From NCBI RefSeq assembly GCF_001485415.1, contig NZ_BCMQ01000008.1, positions 1 to 64,000 of the forward strand: a stretch of DNA of 64,000 nucleotides, given 5' to 3'. The stretch is from Myroides odoratimimus. GTDB taxonomy: Bacteria; Bacteroidota; Bacteroidia; Flavobacteriales; Flavobacteriaceae. A model generated the notes under the pieces. The model saw only the letters and a list, made by a program, of their open reading frames with translations. It was not told the DNA's origin and did no database searches. A program made the translations under genes and the position numbers. Below, piece after piece: positions 27,601-37,596 of the stretch; the first letter of the stretch is position 1; the number at the start of each line of letters is the position of its first letter.

Positions 27601-29217
27601 AAGAAACCTGAGGTGAATGGACGATTACACCTAAATAAGGCAGGTATGAAGTCTAAGTTCACTGGAGTAGATTATAATTTTGAAGAAGATGCTGCTTTAG
27701 ATTTAACAGAGCGTCAGTTTATCTTGCGTAAAGTACGTATTATAGATTCTAAGCATAAAACAGAAGGAATTATAGACGGAGATATTTCTCATAAGGCGTT
27801 TAATGATTGGGCATTGAATTTAGTGCTTTCTTCTCCTAATTTATTAGCCTTAGATACTAAATTCGAAGAGGGAAGTATCTATTATGGTAAAGCCTTTATT
27901 AATGGAATGGCTAAGTTAAGTGGGCCAGTAGAGATGTTAGCTATTAATATTAATGCGACATCTAATAAAGGAACCGCTATTAAGATTCCGTTGAAAGAAG
28001 CGCAAGGTACTGGTGAGAATAACTTTATACACTTCTTATCACCTCAAGAAAAGGCATTGCGTCTCAAAGGAAAAGAGTATGATATGTATAGATATCGAAA
28101 CAGTGGTATAGAGCTTGACTTTGAGTTTGTATTAACTCCTGATGCAGAGATTGAAATTATACTAGATCGTGAGTCTGGACATGCTATGCGAGGTAGAGGA
28201 GCAGGTTTTATTACTATGGAGATAAATACCTTAGGTAAGTTTAACATGTGGGGGGATTTCCAAGCGTATGAAGGAGAGTATAACTTCCGATATGGTGGGT
28301 TGATTGATAAGAAATTTGTTGTGAAGAAGTATGGTACGATTCGTTGGGATGGAGACCCTATGAATGCAATGTTAGACTTGCAGGCAATTTATCATACAGA
28401 TGCAAATCCAAGTGTAATCATAGATAACTCTATTATCAATAGAAAAGTACCTACAGATGTTGCTATTGTCTTAAATGGTAGTTTAAGTAATCCTGAGGTA
28501 GACTTTGAAATCAACTTCCCAACAGTGAGTTCTGTAGTGAAGTCAGAATTAGATTATAGGCTGAGTGAACGTGATATGCGTGAGCGTCAAGCGATGGCTC
28601 TGTTAGCTACAGGAGCATTCTTCTCTTCTGATAACTCTTCTTCTACATTAGCAGGAAGTTTATTTGAGCGTGCTAGTAGTATTTTTGATGAGATATTTTC
28701 GGATGAGGACGATAAGTTTAAAGTAGGGTTAAACTATGCACAAGGAGAGCGAAATCCTTATACACAAACGGAAGGACGTGTAGGGGTAACCTTCTCGACT
28801 AAAGTTAACGATCGTATTTCTGTCAATGGTAAACTGGGTGTACCTGTAGGAGGAGTGGAGCAGTCTGTGATCGTAGGGGATGTAGAGGTGATGTTACGCC
28901 TTAATGAAGAAGGGTCTTTAAGTGCAAGAGTATTTAATCGCGAAAATGATATTAACTATATCGGTGAAGGGATTGGATATACGCAAGGTGTAGGATTGTC
29001 TTATGAAGTAGATTTTGATACTTTTAAAGAATTGATCTCAAAAATCTTAAATAGGGCTAAAACAAGAGAGAAAGACCAAAGTAAGAATAAAAAGCAAGAT
29101 ACTAACCGATCAGAAGAGTTACCAGACTCTGACTTTAATAGGGATTTTATCAAGTTTTATGAGAATAGAAGGAAGTCATCTACAGCTCCGTCAGACACTT
29201 ATAATTTAACAAAATAG
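24655..29217 (+). CDS. tamB: TamB/translocation-assembly module, DUF490 C-terminus
   Basis: A 1,520-residue inner-membrane-anchored protein. One membrane segment lies at about 30-55, then a very long repeating beta-strand region (AsmA/TamB-like groove), and the conserved C-terminal TamB domain (about 1150-1480) with VDFEINFPTVSS, ERQAMALLATGAF and a late GERNPYTQTEGRVGVTFS. TamB proteins are bridge-like lipid or outer-membrane protein transporters. There is no ATG in the first 55 codons; translation must begin at TTG 24655 or another non-ATG codon. Neighbours are tsaD (divergent) and pfkA (same strand). Confidence 0.88.
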   Translation: MFGFYKKPRVDWGKFKTLIVIKKFNKILFRLLLAVFSLVVIIAGALSLPVVQTFLAQQAMEKINSQFGTKLEIERLAVSVFGRVTLKEVTAKDNHDTNFIEIKAFTTSILDFNELIQGRLYFGKTKVDGLYLRIHKYKGEEFTTLDQLINAFDDGKEGEGKFRLKSSHLTIKNTHLIISDDEAETPVAIDFKNINGEVEDFFIKGPDIYANVLKSSFEDNWGMGVTNLSGNFTHTKTSISMEKLDLQTKKSAIEGDLKFTYALGDMKYFVDKVNWDFEIRKAVLNSSDLNAFTGIFAENKMVYVTGHINGVMNDFTMKNVNLVDDNMSNVRGLFSFRNVFDKVKPFWMKANVDRLFITRDHIVGLMPELLHELLPTELTNLGQVDIKGDIEMTKRTLKTDIDLLTSIGKGKAVIDIENLDNPNLAAYKGDIVLEKFDLGEFIKNQNFGLTSVDLEVDGVGFNQKSLNTSIKGDVFSFDFAKYKYTNIAVDGLLKMPYYRGLVHSQDPNLQLDFNGMIDLSSEVKNYDFIADVDYADLYALHLVNDTLSKFKGQFEFKASGNTLDDLAGTFTMRNTTYINSKDEYVFGHFTLNSEFNPENERLISFVSQEAIEGYIKGKFLFKDLRALFTNALGSLYTNYSPYKIKEEQYLDFDITVHNRLIEVFLPQLTLSASTHVEGNIDNDDNIFKLNFSSPSIGIEDFNFYNVLLDVNNSNPLYNTYVSLDSMKSKFYRITDFNLLNLTHNDTLFVRSEFKGGTHGKDKFNLNLYHTINEENLSVVGFKKSDIFLKDFLWSINESDNKKNKVIFNKKLEDFTIDDLSLSHNGQEVNLTGAVRDSTYKHFDLEFKQVDLAKFAPDISNLEFAGNIDGDLHFSQVKDVFQPKVNINIDELAVNKVRLGDLAFHVDGDERLKNFKVQSSIVDNEKEKFYLNGDLAIVNKQMQLNLESGFKDFSVKPIEPLLKTIVSDVRGTTSGKINIQGTAKKPEVNGRLHLNKAGMKSKFTGVDYNFEEDAALDLTERQFILRKVRIIDSKHKTEGIIDGDISHKAFNDWALNLVLSSPNLLALDTKFEEGSIYYGKAFINGMAKLSGPVEMLAININATSNKGTAIKIPLKEAQGTGENNFIHFLSPQEKALRLKGKEYDMYRYRNSGIELDFEFVLTPDAEIEIILDRESGHAMRGRGAGFITMEINTLGKFNMWGDFQAYEGEYNFRYGGLIDKKFVVKKYGTIRWDGDPMNAMLDLQAIYHTDANPSVIIDNSIINRKVPTDVAIVLNGSLSNPEVDFEINFPTVSSVVKSELDYRLSERDMRERQAMALLATGAFFSSDNSSSTLAGSLFERASSIFDEIFSDEDDKFKVGLNYAQGERNPYTQTEGRVGVTFSTKVNDRISVNGKLGVPVGGVEQSVIVGDVEVMLRLNEEGSLSARVFNRENDINYIGEGIGYTQGVGLSYEVDFDTFKELISKILNRAKTREKDQSKNKKQDTNRSEELPDSDFNRDFIKFYENRRKSSTAPSDTYNLTK

Positions 29218-29240
29218 AGGTGGAATAAGGGGCTTCTATT

Positions 29241-29272
29241 TTTGTTAAAATGGTCTATTATTCGTAAATTTA
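29241..29272 (+). promoter_or_regulatory. Promoter of the pfkA-gap operon
   Basis: TTTG at 29241-29244, a 20-base spacer and TAAATTTA at 29265-29272 fit the Bacteroidota consensus with one mismatch. The start would be near 29277, 12 bases before the pfkA ATG. An additional perfect TATTTTTG sits at 29237-29244 and could itself be a -7 box. Confidence 0.55.
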
Positions 29273-29288
29273 CTCAAAACGATAAAAT

Positions 29289-31303
<2,015 letters not shown>

Positions 31304-31316
31304 TTAAATAGTTTAA

Positions 31317-32162
31317 ATGAAAATAATCGTCGATAGTGGTTCCACTAAGGCTGATTGGATTTTCTTTGACCAGAATAATAATGTTATAACTTCGGTGACT
31401 AGTTTAGGACTAAATCCCGAAGTTATTACTTTAGATGAGTTCTTTACCCGTGTTAATACAGTGCCTGATATCTGTAAGAATAAAGACGAGGTTAAAGAAC
31501 TTTATTTTTATGGTTCAGGGTGTGGGTCTGATCGTACAAAAAATATCGTTAAAAGATTTGCTGAAGATTACTTTGCGAATTGTAAAAACATTAATGTTCA
31601 CGAAGATACTTATGCGGCTATTTACGCGACTGTAGGAAAAGGAGAAAAAGGAATAGTCTGTATTAATGGTACAGGATCTAATGTCTCTTATTTTGATGGA
31701 GAGAAAGTATATCAAAGAATAGAGTCTTTAGGTTTTATGGCTATGGATGATTGTAGTGGAAGTGCACTCGGTAGATTAATGATCAAGAGTTTCTTTTTAA
31801 AAATGATGCCTAAAGAATTAGCAGATTTATTTAAAAGTAAATACGATGTAGATGCTGATGTAGTGAAGTACAATTTTTATAAGAAAGAAAACCCTAATGC
31901 TTATATGGCTTCTTTTTTGCCTTTTTTGATTGAGCATAAGGATAAAGCTTTTTTTCAAGAAATGATTAGAGAGCAAATATCTTTTTTTGTAAATCACTAT
32001 ATAAAGAATAACCCAGAGTATACTAGTGTACCTGTACACTTTGTGGGTTCTGTGGCATATTTTTTACAAGATGAGTTTAGAGAAGTGATGGCTGAACATA
32101 ATATTCAGGTTGGAAAAATAATTCAAAAGCCATTAGACGGATTAATCGAATATCATAAATAA
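31317..32162 (+). CDS. BadF/BadG-type sugar kinase, N-acetylglucosamine kinase-like
   Basis: A 281-residue ASKHA-fold ATPase of the BadF/BadG/BcrA/BcrD family. VDSGSTKADWIFFD (5-18) is the phosphate-1 loop, and INGTGSN (about 118-124) the phosphate-2 region. GSALGRLMIKSF is a typical later motif. Eukaryotic and bacterial N-acetylglucosamine kinases belong here, so phosphorylation of an amino sugar is the likely reaction. Length fits the Bacteroidota group annotated as GlcNAc kinase. It is between gap and mgsA with spacings of 13 and 8 bases. Confidence 0.82.
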   Translation: MKIIVDSGSTKADWIFFDQNNNVITSVTSLGLNPEVITLDEFFTRVNTVPDICKNKDEVKELYFYGSGCGSDRTKNIVKRFAEDYFANCKNINVHEDTYAAIYATVGKGEKGIVCINGTGSNVSYFDGEKVYQRIESLGFMAMDDCSGSALGRLMIKSFFLKMMPKELADLFKSKYDVDADVVKYNFYKKENPNAYMASFLPFLIEHKDKAFFQEMIREQISFFVNHYIKNNPEYTSVPVHFVGSVAYFLQDEFREVMAEHNIQVGKIIQKPLDGLIEYHK

Positions 32163-32170
32163 TAACAAGT

Positions 32171-32545
32171 ATGGAAATAGCAATTGTAGCACATGATGCT
32201 AAGAAGAAAGAAATGTTAGAGTTTATCAAAAAAAACAGAGAAATTCTATCAAGTGAAGGAATATCATTGATTGGTACAGGAACTACAGGAAGTATGGCAG
32301 AGGATGCGGGCTTTAAGGTAAAGCGTATGCTTTCTGGACCATTAGGGGGAGATGCTCAGATTGCTGCAAGAGTAGCGGAAGGAAAGACTGCCATGGTGCT
32401 ATTCTTTAAAGATCCTCTAGGAAAACACCCTCATGAGCCAGACATTAATATGTTATTACGAGTATGTGATGTACACAATGTACCTTTGGCAACAAATGAA
32501 GCTTCAGCTCAGTTGTTGTTAAATGCTATCAGTACAATTAAGTAA
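32171..32545 (+). CDS. mgsA: Methylglyoxal synthase
   Basis: A 124-residue enzyme that converts dihydroxyacetone phosphate into methylglyoxal and phosphate, bypassing the lower half of glycolysis. The catalytic Asp61 in GPLGGDAQ and His88 in GKHPHEPD match the E. coli Asp71 and His98 positions, and Asp9, Asp81 and Asp91 complete the acidic set. Length is slightly shorter than the E. coli enzyme (152). Its place after gap and a sugar kinase suggests co-regulation with flux through triose phosphates. Confidence 0.93.
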   Translation: MEIAIVAHDAKKKEMLEFIKKNREILSSEGISLIGTGTTGSMAEDAGFKVKRMLSGPLGGDAQIAARVAEGKTAMVLFFKDPLGKHPHEPDINMLLRVCDVHNVPLATNEASAQLLLNAISTIK

Positions 32546-32584
32546 GGAAATTCTAGAAAAAAACTAGACAAATATAAAGGGAAT

Positions 32585-32613
32585 AGGCGCATAGGTATTA
32601 TGTGCCTTTTTTT
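32585..32613 (+). terminator. Terminator after mgsA
   Basis: AGGCGCATA and TATGTGCCT (32585-32607) pair with one wobble and a five-base loop; a run of seven T residues follows. It ends the pfkA-mgsA operon. Confidence 0.82.
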
Positions 32614-32760
32614 GTAGGTAAAAACTTGCGTACGTGTGACAATTAGTTTTTAGCAATTACAAATGGGAAAAATATTTAAATAGCTCATTTACAGAGTTGT
32701 TAGCAAGAACTCCATTTCTTCTCAATATTACTTGAGATGCTAAAGATAGTTTTGTATTGA

Positions 32761-32867
32761 CTTGCTAGGGGTTTGCTTGCGGGTTTCTTGCACATTTCTT
32801 CGAGAAAGACACCTTCTGGGCAAGGAAAGCCCTAGAAAACCCCTAGTAATCCCCTAGAAAGTGCAAG
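32761..32867. repeat. Palindromic intergenic repeat, copy B, with an 11-base tandem array
   Basis: Three consecutive 11-base units at 32829-32861 (GCCCTAGAAAA, CCCCTAGTAAT, CCCCTAGAAAG) are flanked by CTTGCAC (32787-32793) and GTGCAAG (32861-32867). The left end has the inverse motif CTAGGGGTTT. It is a divergent member of the same family as 13306-13380 and 57761-57831: the CCTAG spacing and a CTGGGCAAG block are shared. Confidence 0.55.
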
Positions 32868-33194
32868 CTGAACGTTCTGATTATTCATAAATATCGAAGT
32901 TGTAATTTATGTTTTAATTTAAAAATATTAATTACTGTTACGTTTGTTGGTTGAATCTAAGATTCGCTAAAGATTGATTTCAATAAGATTAGAATACTCT
33001 CGTCTGTATTAGATTAAAAAGAACACCTAAAAATAAATAGGCATGGTGTTTGGAACAACCTAGTATATTTTTAAAGTAAAAATCGTTTATTTTAAAAATA
33101 GTAATTTATTTAAGAAGGAAGATAAAAGATGTTATATTTTGTTTAATTGCTTTTGAGTGATTAATTAAATAGCTAATTTAGTAGGAACTTAACT

Positions 33195-34259
33195 ATGTTT
33201 ATTATGAAAAGAATAAAAAGAGTGTTTACAGGAGCTTTTGTTTTGGGAGCATTTATCTTTGGATTGACTGAAGCTGATGCATGTACAAGAGTTGTTTATA
33301 AAGGGCCAAATAATACTGTTATCACAGCGCGTTCGATGGACTGGAAAGAAGAGATTATGCCTAATATATGGGTGTTTCCAAGAGGGATGGAGCGCAATGG
33401 AGAAGTAGGGCAGGCTTCAATAAAATGGAAGTCTAAGTACGGAAGTGTTATAACTTCTGCATTTGATATTGCAACTACCGATGGAATGAATGAAAAAGGG
33501 TTGGTGGCTAATATTCTTTGGTTAGTAGAATCTCAATATCCAGAGTACAACCCTGATGGGAAGGACAAAGGAATTAGCTTGGCAGCATGGGCTCAGTATG
33601 TGTTAGATAATTATGCAGATGTAAATGAAGCTGTAACTGACTTACAGAAGAACCCTTTGATTGTAGTTACGGCTAATACACCAGGACGTACTTCATTGGC
33701 AACTGTACATTTAACAATATCTGATGTAAAAGGAGATAATGCTATTTTTGAGTTTATTGATGGAAAGTTAAAAATTTATCACGATCCTTCTTATACTGTG
33801 GTAGCGAATTCACCTACATATGATAAGCAGTTAGCTATTAGAGATTATTGGAACTATTTGCCTGGTAATAAAGTGTTACCTGGTACAGGTAGATCTGAAG
33901 ATCGTTTTGCACGTGCTTCATATTATGCAAAAGCAGTAGAACAAAGTGATGATGAAAAAGTATCTATAGGAGCAGCTTTTAGTATTATTAGAAATGTTTC
34001 TGTTCCATATGGAGTGCATATAGATGGAGAACCAAACTTGTCTTCTACTAAGTGGAGAACAGTGTCTGATCAAAAGAACTTAGTATACTATTATGAGGAT
34101 CCAATTGCGTTAACTCCAATGTGGCTAGATTTAAAATCAATTGACTTTAGTGATAAGTCAGGCGTTAGAAAGTTAGATGTTTCTAAAAAACAACAATATG
34201 CAGGTTTAGTTAATAATAAATTAGAGAAAGCAAAAGCTTTTCAATTTATGGGAATCTAG
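33195..34259 (+). CDS. Secreted linear amide C-N hydrolase, choloylglycine/penicillin acylase family
   Basis: A 354-residue Ntn-hydrolase of the family that includes bile salt hydrolase, penicillin V acylase and acyl-homoserine-lactone acylases. The first 29 residues form a signal peptide, and mature Cys30 (ADA-CTRVVYKG) is the N-terminal nucleophile exposed by cleavage. TARSMDWKEE follows as the conserved Arg/Asp stretch. The gene could also start at the ATG at 33204. Signal-peptide processing that itself frees the nucleophile is typical of the Gram-negative branch. The substrate cannot be read from sequence. It stands alone between repeats and a perfect-palindrome terminator. Confidence 0.85.
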   Translation: MFIMKRIKRVFTGAFVLGAFIFGLTEADACTRVVYKGPNNTVITARSMDWKEEIMPNIWVFPRGMERNGEVGQASIKWKSKYGSVITSAFDIATTDGMNEKGLVANILWLVESQYPEYNPDGKDKGISLAAWAQYVLDNYADVNEAVTDLQKNPLIVVTANTPGRTSLATVHLTISDVKGDNAIFEFIDGKLKIYHDPSYTVVANSPTYDKQLAIRDYWNYLPGNKVLPGTGRSEDRFARASYYAKAVEQSDDEKVSIGAAFSIIRNVSVPYGVHIDGEPNLSSTKWRTVSDQKNLVYYYEDPIALTPMWLDLKSIDFSDKSGVRKLDVSKKQQYAGLVNNKLEKAKAFQFMGI

Positions 34260-34273
34260 AAGTAAAAAATAAG

Positions 34274-34323
34274 AGTATTAAAAAGGGGTGATTATTAATT
34301 AATAATCACCCCTTTTTAATACT
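34274..34323. terminator. Perfect 50-base palindromic terminator shared by convergent genes
   Basis: The 25-base halves are exact reverse complements, giving a near-perfect hairpin with A-rich and T-rich flanks of the stem on either strand. It sits between the rightward hydrolase gene and the leftward RidA gene (stop 12 bases away), and can terminate both. Confidence 0.9.
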
Positions 34324-34334
34324 GTGCTTTCTAC

Positions 34335-34715
34335 TTATTTAGAAGCTATCATAGATATTTCTACATTTACATTTCTAGGTAATTTTACTACCTGCATACA
34401 TTCTCTGGCAGGCGCTGTAGCAGCTGTAAAGAAGCTTCCGTATATTTCATTTACTTTAGCGAAGTCATTCATGTCTGTTAAGAAAATAGTTGCTTTAACA
34501 ACGTTTTCGAATGTCATATTTGCTGCTTCTAGTATCGCTTGTAGATTAGCCATTACTTGTTTTGCTTCGTCTTCAATACCTGTTGTTACAAGCGTTTCTG
34601 TTGCTTGATTAAAAGGAATTTGACCTGAGATGAATAATAGATCACCAGTCATTACTGAGTGATTGTATGGTCCGATAGGGGCAGGTGCCTTGTCTGAATT
34701 GATAATTTTCTTCAT
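34335..34715 (-). CDS. RidA-family enamine/imine deaminase
   Basis: A 126-residue protein of the RidA/YjgF group, which hydrolyses reactive enamine or imine intermediates from PLP enzymes and protects against 2-aminoacrylate. PIGPYNHSV and FISGQIPFN mark the fold, and PARECMQVVKLP contains the substrate-binding Arg104. Length and trimer-forming pattern are normal. It lies 60 bases downstream of lptD on the same strand. Confidence 0.93.
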   Translation of the reverse strand: MKKIINSDKAPAPIGPYNHSVMTGDLLFISGQIPFNQATETLVTTGIEDEAKQVMANLQAILEAANMTFENVVKATIFLTDMNDFAKVNEIYGSFFTAATAPARECMQVVKLPRNVNVEISMIASK

Positions 34716-34775
34716 AAAGTATAGTTTTAAAAAAAGAGGAGGAGTAAAAATACGCCTCCTCTTTCTGAATTATTT

Positions 34776-37475
34776 TTATCTGTATATTTTGTCTGGAGCT
34801 TTACGTTTTTCCCATTTGATATCGCTTAACATTGATGAGCGTATACCAATAAAGAATCCCCAACTTGTATAGGTTCCGATAGGTACCCAAGAGAAGTCCA
34901 TTCTCCAACTCTTCAAATCACGTTCAAATCTTAATTGAGTAAAGGTAACTCCTTTCTGAACAAAGTCATAACCTGTAGAGAAACCTACTTTCCAATTAGG
35001 TGTGACATCTACATTTCCAGATACCATGACGGAGTTATTGACTATCTCGTTCTGTCTCGATGAGTTGTTATAAGTCATGGAGTAGGCAAAGGTTAAATCC
35101 CAAGGTAGTTTAGCATTAAAGAAACCACCAAAAGGTTTGTCTTCATCATCGTCACTCAGTGTACTTCTTTTTTGATTACCTAACTCTACAGCTCTACCAA
35201 ATAAATCATCAGCACGTCCACCATTGTCTAAAGAGTTTTGATTCTTTTTGTCTTCAGCATTACCGAACATGGCATCTTTACTAGATAGAGACCAGTTTAC
35301 AGTCATATTAGCACTTGTCAGACGGAATAAACTTCCTCCGTTGTTAATGTTGTAAGTATCTATACGTCTATTGTTATTGTCTAAAGCATAAGGGTCAAGT
35401 GTTGCTCCAAAGTTAATTTGCATTTTATCTTTAAATAGAGCTGTACCAGCACTTACACGTACAGGAGACCACTTAAGTGAATCAGCAGACATATTATAAC
35501 TCGTAGAGAAGTTTAAGCTATTTAGAAGCATTACTTTTCTCGGTTCACCTTTCTCATTATCATCATCTCTAACTTTAGCTTCAAAAGTGTTACTTAAGTT
35601 AAAGTTCATCATATTGGAGTTATATCTACCAGGGGCTCCAAAAATACCGTTTTGGAAGCGAGTATAATCTTGGAAGGTCTGTCCTGTAGCATCTATGGCA
35701 TAGGTGTCATAGTACTGTTCAAAACTAGGTGTATAAGAATACCCAATGCTTGGACGCATTACGTGACGTATAGCTTGGATTCGTTTGTCTTCTCCAAAGT
35801 TGAATGTACCATAAATAGTTGTCCCAATACTAGCATTAGCATTATATGTTCTAAAGCTGTCGAATCCATTTACTCTAATGTCATCAACTTTATTAGTTTG
35901 TGCGTTGTATTTTTTCTCTATGGTATTGAAGTACCAAACTTCATTATATGAAGCACCTGCCGTTACAGAGAAGTGCTTGAATATTTTAAAGTTTGTTGCA
36001 ATCGGAATACTGTGTTGGAATGCTGTGTTTAAACTGTCGAACATTTCTCTTTTAAAGAAATAATCTTCGTGTGTTTTTACACGGTTTTCTCCACGTACAG
36101 AATACGAGAAGTTTAAGTTTTTAATAATACCTTTTTTAGAACCGTATTTTGGTGCAAAAGGGAATACACGATCTACGTTTACTTGTAATGTAGGAAGAGT
36201 CATGTTAATCTCCTTCGTATTTGTTGATTGAGAGTGAGTAGCAGTAAGTGACATATTCACTTGTGGTACACTTTCGAAAGTACGTTGGTAACTAACAGAT
36301 GAGCTCATGGTGTTATTCATAGAAGCTCCTACGTTATAGGTATTGTTTGATTGTCTGAAGTACTGGCTACTACCTAAGTTAACAGACGCAGAGAATCGCG
36401 AGTTAGGATTAGCTTTACCATCTTGACTGTGATTCCACTGAATATTATATAGCTTACTAGATGCGTAATCTGGAAGTCCTTTTTCAGAGAAGATATTGTT
36501 TTCATAACGGATTAAAACACGTCCGTTATATTTATAACGTTGAGCATAAGAACTGTTAAGTCTCAATCCCCAGCTACCATTGGTATAATAATCCCCTAAT
36601 ACGTTTAAATCCATTTTATCACTTATCGCAAAGTAATAACCACCATTCTGAATATAGTATCCTTGTTGATTGGTATCACCAAAGCTTGGTATGATAAATC
36701 CTGATTCGGCTTTTTCTGACATCGGGAAAAAGGCGAAAGGCAACCCTAGTGGTGTAGGTACATCAGCAATCACCATATTGGTAACTCCTGTAACTACTTT
36801 TTTGCCAGGTACTAACTTAACCTTATTGGTACGGAAGTAGTATTCTGGATCATCTAAATCTTTAGCAGTAGTAAAGATTACATCTTTCATGAAGTAAACA
36901 GAGTCATTCTCCTTTTTACTCACTTCTGCTTTAATTCTAAATTCACCTTGCGAAGTACGAGATTTAAAGACTAATGCTTTTTTAGTTTTTGTATTGAAGC
37001 GGATAGAATCTGGCTCTACGATCTGTGACCCTTGTTTAAAAACAGGATATTGCGACATATTACCAACACTATCTTTAATACCTCCTGCATAGATTTCGTT
37101 TTTTTCATAATTGAAAATGATTTTACCTGCAGTTAGTTCATAATCTTGATAGCGTATTTCAGCTTCATTATATAACGTAATTTCTTTTTTTGCTAAGTTT
37201 AGAGCTTCGTAGTCTTTTGCTTTTCTATAAACCATCTCTTCAAGAAGAGGTTTATTAGCAGGAACTATGGTGTCTTTTTGTTTTTTAAGTGTATCCTGGA
37301 TAGAGGGTACAGCAAGTTTGTCTATAGTGTCAGAGGTGGTAACTATAGAATCTCTTTTTAGTGTAGTATTTACAGCTGTAAATTTCTTATTGTTGTCTTG
37401 TGCAATCCCTTTTTGTGTTAAAGTTGCTCCAAAAACCAATAAAATGAAAACGATATTAAAAATATTTGTTCGCAA
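34776..37475 (-). CDS. lptD: LptD-type outer-membrane LPS assembly protein
   Basis: An 899-residue secreted barrel protein. The N-terminal signal peptide ends near GIAQ (residue 26), the region of about 85-230 resembles an OstA/LptA-like beta-jellyroll (IRYQDYELTAGKIIFNYEKNEIYAGGI), and the rest is a large outer-membrane barrel. In Bacteroidota this gene is annotated as putative LptD, which inserts LPS into the outer leaflet. Compared with E. coli LptD (784) it is longer. The first possible start is TTG at 37475; no ATG lies near. A promoter box on the minus strand at 37534-37527 gives a leader of about 47 bases. The amidase gene is divergent. Confidence 0.88.
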   Translation of the reverse strand: MRTNIFNIVFILLVFGATLTQKGIAQDNNKKFTAVNTTLKRDSIVTTSDTIDKLAVPSIQDTLKKQKDTIVPANKPLLEEMVYRKAKDYEALNLAKKEITLYNEAEIRYQDYELTAGKIIFNYEKNEIYAGGIKDSVGNMSQYPVFKQGSQIVEPDSIRFNTKTKKALVFKSRTSQGEFRIKAEVSKKENDSVYFMKDVIFTTAKDLDDPEYYFRTNKVKLVPGKKVVTGVTNMVIADVPTPLGLPFAFFPMSEKAESGFIIPSFGDTNQQGYYIQNGGYYFAISDKMDLNVLGDYYTNGSWGLRLNSSYAQRYKYNGRVLIRYENNIFSEKGLPDYASSKLYNIQWNHSQDGKANPNSRFSASVNLGSSQYFRQSNNTYNVGASMNNTMSSSVSYQRTFESVPQVNMSLTATHSQSTNTKEINMTLPTLQVNVDRVFPFAPKYGSKKGIIKNLNFSYSVRGENRVKTHEDYFFKREMFDSLNTAFQHSIPIATNFKIFKHFSVTAGASYNEVWYFNTIEKKYNAQTNKVDDIRVNGFDSFRTYNANASIGTTIYGTFNFGEDKRIQAIRHVMRPSIGYSYTPSFEQYYDTYAIDATGQTFQDYTRFQNGIFGAPGRYNSNMMNFNLSNTFEAKVRDDDNEKGEPRKVMLLNSLNFSTSYNMSADSLKWSPVRVSAGTALFKDKMQINFGATLDPYALDNNNRRIDTYNINNGGSLFRLTSANMTVNWSLSSKDAMFGNAEDKKNQNSLDNGGRADDLFGRAVELGNQKRSTLSDDDEDKPFGGFFNAKLPWDLTFAYSMTYNNSSRQNEIVNNSVMVSGNVDVTPNWKVGFSTGYDFVQKGVTFTQLRFERDLKSWRMDFSWVPIGTYTSWGFFIGIRSSMLSDIKWEKRKAPDKIYR

Positions 37476-37497
37476 ACCTATATATATGCTATTTTTG
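37465..37497 (+). promoter_or_regulatory. Promoter of the amidase gene
   Basis: TTTG at 37465-37468, a 21-base spacer and TATTTTTG at 37490-37497 match the consensus fully. Transcription would start near 37502, about 95 bases before the amidase ATG. The -33 element lies inside the lptD coding start on the other strand. Confidence 0.65.
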
Positions 37498-37526
37498 TAA
37501 AATTAAGCGCGTTGTTTTTAACGTGT

Positions 37527-37534
37527 CAAACTTA
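37527..37534 (-). promoter_or_regulatory. TAnnTTTG box for lptD
   Basis: On the minus strand the sequence reads TAAGTTTG. Transcription would start near 37522, about 47 bases before the TTG start of lptD. No matching -33 element is visible. Confidence 0.45.
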
Positions 37535-37596
37535 CATATATTTTTTTTGAAAATGTATTTTTATTTAAATTATAAAACGTTATAAATATCATTTAT

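Larger units (their letters stand above)
32546..33194. other. Intergenic region holding a structured repeat
   Basis: About 650 bases between mgsA and the secreted hydrolase. It contains the mgsA terminator and the repeat copy at 32761-32867. A weak promoter match, TTTG at 33152-33155, 18 bases, then TAATTTAG at 33174-33181, precedes the hydrolase ATG at 33195. I see no gene inside. Confidence 0.5.
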
